NCBI GenBank assembly: GCA_020629235.1
Contig: JAHDDS010000008.1
Coordinates: 1-57,063, forward strand
Length of the DNA stretch: 57,063 nucleotides
Reading direction: 5' to 3'
Source: Planktomarina sp.
GTDB lineage: Bacteria > Pseudomonadota > Alphaproteobacteria > Rhodobacterales > Rhodobacteraceae
The notes under the pieces: model-generated
Told to the model about the DNA's origin: nothing
Seen by the model: the letters and a program-made list of their open reading frames with translations, nothing else
Databases searched by the model: none
Shown: in pieces, positions 55,138 through 57,063 of the stretch
How positions within the stretch are numbered: position 1 is the first letter of the stretch
Layout: each line of letters starts with the position of its first letter
Position numbers and translations under genes: made by a program

Positions 55138-56237
55138 TGCCCAGCTGTCGCGCTTGGTATTTTGACGGGCACACCGCCCAATCCCAACCGGTGATTTTGG
55201 TCTGGGCCCCAGGTGCCGACGCTTTGAAAATCGTTGATCCAGCAGGGGGCGACATTGCAATATGGGCGCTGTCTGACGTGCGCCAGCAAAAGAACTTTGT
55301 TCAAGATGGGGCCACCTTGCGCCGCAGTGATCCGCAAGATTTGGCGCGGCTGCGCGTGCATGGTGCCAATTGGGACGCGCTGGCCCCCGCATGCCCAAAC
55401 CGCACAAAAAGCGATGTCCCGGCGCGCAAAAAACGGCAAGTTGCCCTTTGGGCGGCAACGGCCCTGGCATCCGTCGCGGCGATGATCTTTTTCATCGTGC
55501 CTGCGTTGGCTGTTACTTTGGCTGGGCTGATTTCACCTGCGCGGGAAGCCGGGATCGGCCGCATGGTGGAAGGCCAAATCGAATATATCTTGAATGGCAC
55601 ATCCGGCGGGCAGTGGGTGTGCCGCAACCCAGAAGGTCAGGCGGCGTTTGACAAAATGCTGGCCGCTTTGGCCCCGAAAGACACCCAAGGATACACTTTG
55701 TCGGTCCAGGTGGTGAACATCGACGAAATCAACGCATTTGCCCTGCCCGGCGGGCAGTTGACCTTTTTTGGCGGTTTGCTGGACCGGGCGCAAACCCAGG
55801 CACAGGTGGCGGGTGTCTTGGCCCATGAAATCGGCCATGTCCTGGAACGCCATCCCATGGAAGGCGTGTTGCGCAGTGCGGGGTCCGCGGGGATCATCTC
55901 GCTTCTGTTTGGGGATGCCACCGGCGGCACGGTGGTGGCCATTGTGGCGCAGCAGTTTTTGAACGCAGGCCATTCACGGTCCGCAGAATGGGAGTCGGAC
56001 AGATTTGCCCTGGATGCGATGGATCGCGAAGGGGTGGACCCGTCGGGGTTGGCAGGCTTTTTCGATCTGATTTTGGAAGAATACGGCGGGGCCGCAGCAT
56101 CAGACGGGTGGGGGGCCAGCCATCCGCCCACCCAAGACCGCGCCCAAGCTGCACAGGCTGCGTTCGATCCCAACAGAACTTATACCGACATTTTGACACC
56201 GACTGAATGGCAAGCCCTGAAGGCCATCTGCAAATAG
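55137..56237 (+). CDS. Membrane-anchored M48 family metallopeptidase
   Basis: A 366-aa zinc protease. Residues about 1-100 are a cytoplasmic domain (RAWYFDGHTAQSQPVILVW...), then a helix (about 103-135), then the periplasmic catalytic domain with the zinc motif H230-E-x-x-H in VLAHEIGHVLERHP, the third ligand Glu in SRSAEWESDRFALDAM, and a SHPPTQDRAQAA end typical of M48 (Ste24/BepA/HtpX-like) enzymes. It likely degrades or processes envelope proteins. Paired with the DUF898 protein. Confidence 0.9.
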   Translation: MPSCRAWYFDGHTAQSQPVILVWAPGADALKIVDPAGGDIAIWALSDVRQQKNFVQDGATLRRSDPQDLARLRVHGANWDALAPACPNRTKSDVPARKKRQVALWAATALASVAAMIFFIVPALAVTLAGLISPAREAGIGRMVEGQIEYILNGTSGGQWVCRNPEGQAAFDKMLAALAPKDTQGYTLSVQVVNIDEINAFALPGGQLTFFGGLLDRAQTQAQVAGVLAHEIGHVLERHPMEGVLRSAGSAGIISLLFGDATGGTVVAIVAQQFLNAGHSRSAEWESDRFALDAMDREGVDPSGLAGFFDLILEEYGGAAASDGWGASHPPTQDRAQAAQAAFDPNRTYTDILTPTEWQALKAICK

Positions 56238-56307
56238 GGCCAAGCTTGACAGCCCCAGGGATTCCCAGGCAGGCACATTCTGTCGGTACACCGAAAAGGA
56301 CTGGACC

Positions 56308-56847
56308 ATGACACGTATTTTATTGGCCGTTCTTGCGGTCGTCTTGCTGGGGTGTTCGGCCACGGGCGATTTGGGATCGCCTGCAAAACCCATTGGCAAC
56401 TTCACCCTTGGCATGGTGGTCCCCAAAGCCGCCGATGAAATTCAAGCTGGGCCCCTGTCGCGCAAAGCCACCAATGAAGAATGGGAAACCGCCATGGATC
56501 GCGCGTTCCAAACGCGCTTCACGCGGTACAGCGGCGGCAAAACATATCACATCGGCGTTGTGGTGGATGGGTATATCTTGGCCCAGGTGGGCATTCCAGT
56601 GGTGGCGGCCCCCAAATCGGTCGTGCTGTTTCGGATCATTATCGTGGACGCTGCGACCCAAACGGTCCTGAATGAACCCACAGCGCTGACGGCTTTTGAA
56701 TCCTTTTCACCCGGTGGCGTGGTGTCGTCCGGGTTGGCCAACACCCGCGAAGAACAGCTGGCCGACTTGGCCGATGCTGCCGCCAAGGCCACGGAAACTT
56801 GGATGCGCAAACAGCCTTGGTTTTTTGACGATCAACCGCCGCTTTAA
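56308..56847 (+). CDS. Putative lipoprotein of unknown function
   Basis: A 179-aa protein with a lipoprotein signal (MTRILLAVLAVVLLGC, lipid-bearing Cys16). The mature part has one compact domain: ATNEEWETAMDRAFQTRFTRYSGGKTYHIGVVVDGYILAQVGIPVVAAPKSVV and LNEPTALTAFESF, ending WMRKQPWFFDD. I do not recognise the family with confidence. AAAGGA lies 8 bases before ATG. The gap before it (70 bases) and the gap after it suggest a single-gene unit. Confidence 0.65.
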   Translation: MTRILLAVLAVVLLGCSATGDLGSPAKPIGNFTLGMVVPKAADEIQAGPLSRKATNEEWETAMDRAFQTRFTRYSGGKTYHIGVVVDGYILAQVGIPVVAAPKSVVLFRIIIVDAATQTVLNEPTALTAFESFSPGGVVSSGLANTREEQLADLADAAAKATETWMRKQPWFFDDQPPL

Positions 56848-56874
56848 AGCTGCGCGCTGGCCGTGCAACGGGGC

Positions 56875-56903
56875 TTGATTTCTGGTCCGTCCTCCCATAT
56901 CTG
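56875..56903 (+). promoter_or_regulatory. Candidate promoter for tuf
   Basis: TTGATT (56875-56880), a 17-base spacer, and TATCTG (56898-56903). The same -10 hexamer is in the rpoZ candidate. It would give an untranslated leader of about 105 bases before tuf, containing GTGGGA-TCCA-TCCCGC (near 56975-56990) as a possible small hairpin shortly before the ribosome site. Confidence 0.4.
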
Positions 56904-57016
56904 CGCGGCCATATTTGCGCCGCTGTGGCGTTCCTGCGGGGCGTAGGAAACTGCGTGCCATACCAACCGTCGGGTGGGATCCATCCCGCCGCCTGTAAGA
57001 AAAGAGGAGCCATCTT

Positions 57017-57063
57017 ATGGCGAAGGAAAAGTTTGAACGTAGCAAGCCGCACGTGAACATCGG
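57017..57063 (+). CDS. tuf: Elongation factor Tu (5' end only)
   Basis: The first 15 codons plus two bases are in the window: MAKEKFERSKPHVNI, the conserved start of EF-Tu, the GTPase that brings aminoacyl-tRNA to the ribosome. GAGGAG lies 8 bases upstream of ATG 57017. It is not preceded by fusA here, so this copy is more likely the one near secE-nusG than the str-operon copy; that is inference, since the downstream genes are outside the window. Confidence 0.93.
   Translation, partial: MAKEKFERSKPHVNI

Noticed and set aside
1-57063. tRNA, rRNA, CRISPR, transposase, phage or toxin-antitoxin genes
   Set aside because: I looked through the gaps for T-arm-like GGTTCGAATCC patterns, regular short repeats and transposase motifs and saw none; all gaps are short and look like ordinary promoters or terminators.

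Overview
The window comes from the chromosome of an alphaproteobacterium, most probably Rhodobacterales (Rhodobacteraceae/Roseobacter group). The evidence is gene content and order: ChvI-ChvG-HprK-RapZ-EIIA-HPr divergent from pckA, an aerobic-type cob cluster, def-def-like-fmt, rpoZ-rsh-DUF2062-pdxJ-acpS-lepB-rnc-era-recO, and a methylsuccinyl-CoA dehydrogenase of the ethylmalonyl-CoA pathway. The DNA is GC-rich and almost fully coding. Genes are packed in operons with many ATGA/TGATG overlaps. I see no insertion sequence, prophage, CRISPR array, rRNA or tRNA.

Region 1 (1-11.2 kb): cobalt importer genes cbtB-cbtA (minus strand, cbtA cut by the window edge) lie behind a clear cobalamin riboswitch. 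Then come an RTX-repeat protein built from two copies of one module, the SMC condensin, a YbjN-like protein, a 2OG-Fe(II) oxygenase, an MltB-type lytic transglycosylase and the late cobalamin genes cobD and cobC. A divergent degenerate receiver-domain protein follows.

Region 2 (11.4-17.6 kb): a DUF429-like gene overlaps cobH and heads a tight corrin-ring operon, cobH-cobL-cobI-cbiG/cobJ fusion-cobM.

Region 3 (17.7-25 kb): a small conserved protein, a PatB/MalY-type C-S lyase, peptide deformylase, a deformylase-like paralogue with an altered catalytic motif, and fmt. On the other strand are RNase HI, a methyltransferase, a DUF3429 protein, IspH and a NYN-domain protein, followed by folK.

Region 4 (25.2-35.2 kb): a long co-directional run rpoZ-rsh-DUF2062-pdxJ-small membrane protein-LysE-acpS-lepB-(DUF805-lepB fusion)-rnc-era-DUF1491-recO.

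Region 5 (35.2-41.4 kb, minus strand): a META-like lipoprotein, a LysE transporter, an extended SDR, methylsuccinyl-CoA dehydrogenase, a DUF3859 protein and pckA.

Region 6 (41.6-47 kb): ChvI/ChvG two-component system, short HprK, RapZ, EIIA-Man-type protein, HPr and an acyltransferase. A bidirectional terminator separates these from etfBA.

Region 7 (47-57 kb): etfBA, a PduO-type adenosyltransferase, a HIG1-type protein, an SDR, an SH3 protein, parC, a DUF898 protein with an M48 peptidase, a lipoprotein, and the first 47 bases of tuf.

Functional theme: cobalt uptake, corrin synthesis and cobalamin adenosylation sit in the same window as an ethylmalonyl-CoA-pathway dehydrogenase, the electron-transfer flavoprotein that normally accepts acyl-CoA dehydrogenase electrons, and PEP carboxykinase. 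This fits a heterotroph assimilating C2/acetyl-CoA substrates through AdoCbl-dependent mutases. The rest is housekeeping: chromosome segregation, translation start and maturation, stringent response, secretion and envelope stress signalling. I found no clearly new multi-gene system. The best leads are the deformylase-like paralogue, the DUF805-signal peptidase fusion, the DUF429-like cob gene and several unexplained palindromes and repeats between genes.
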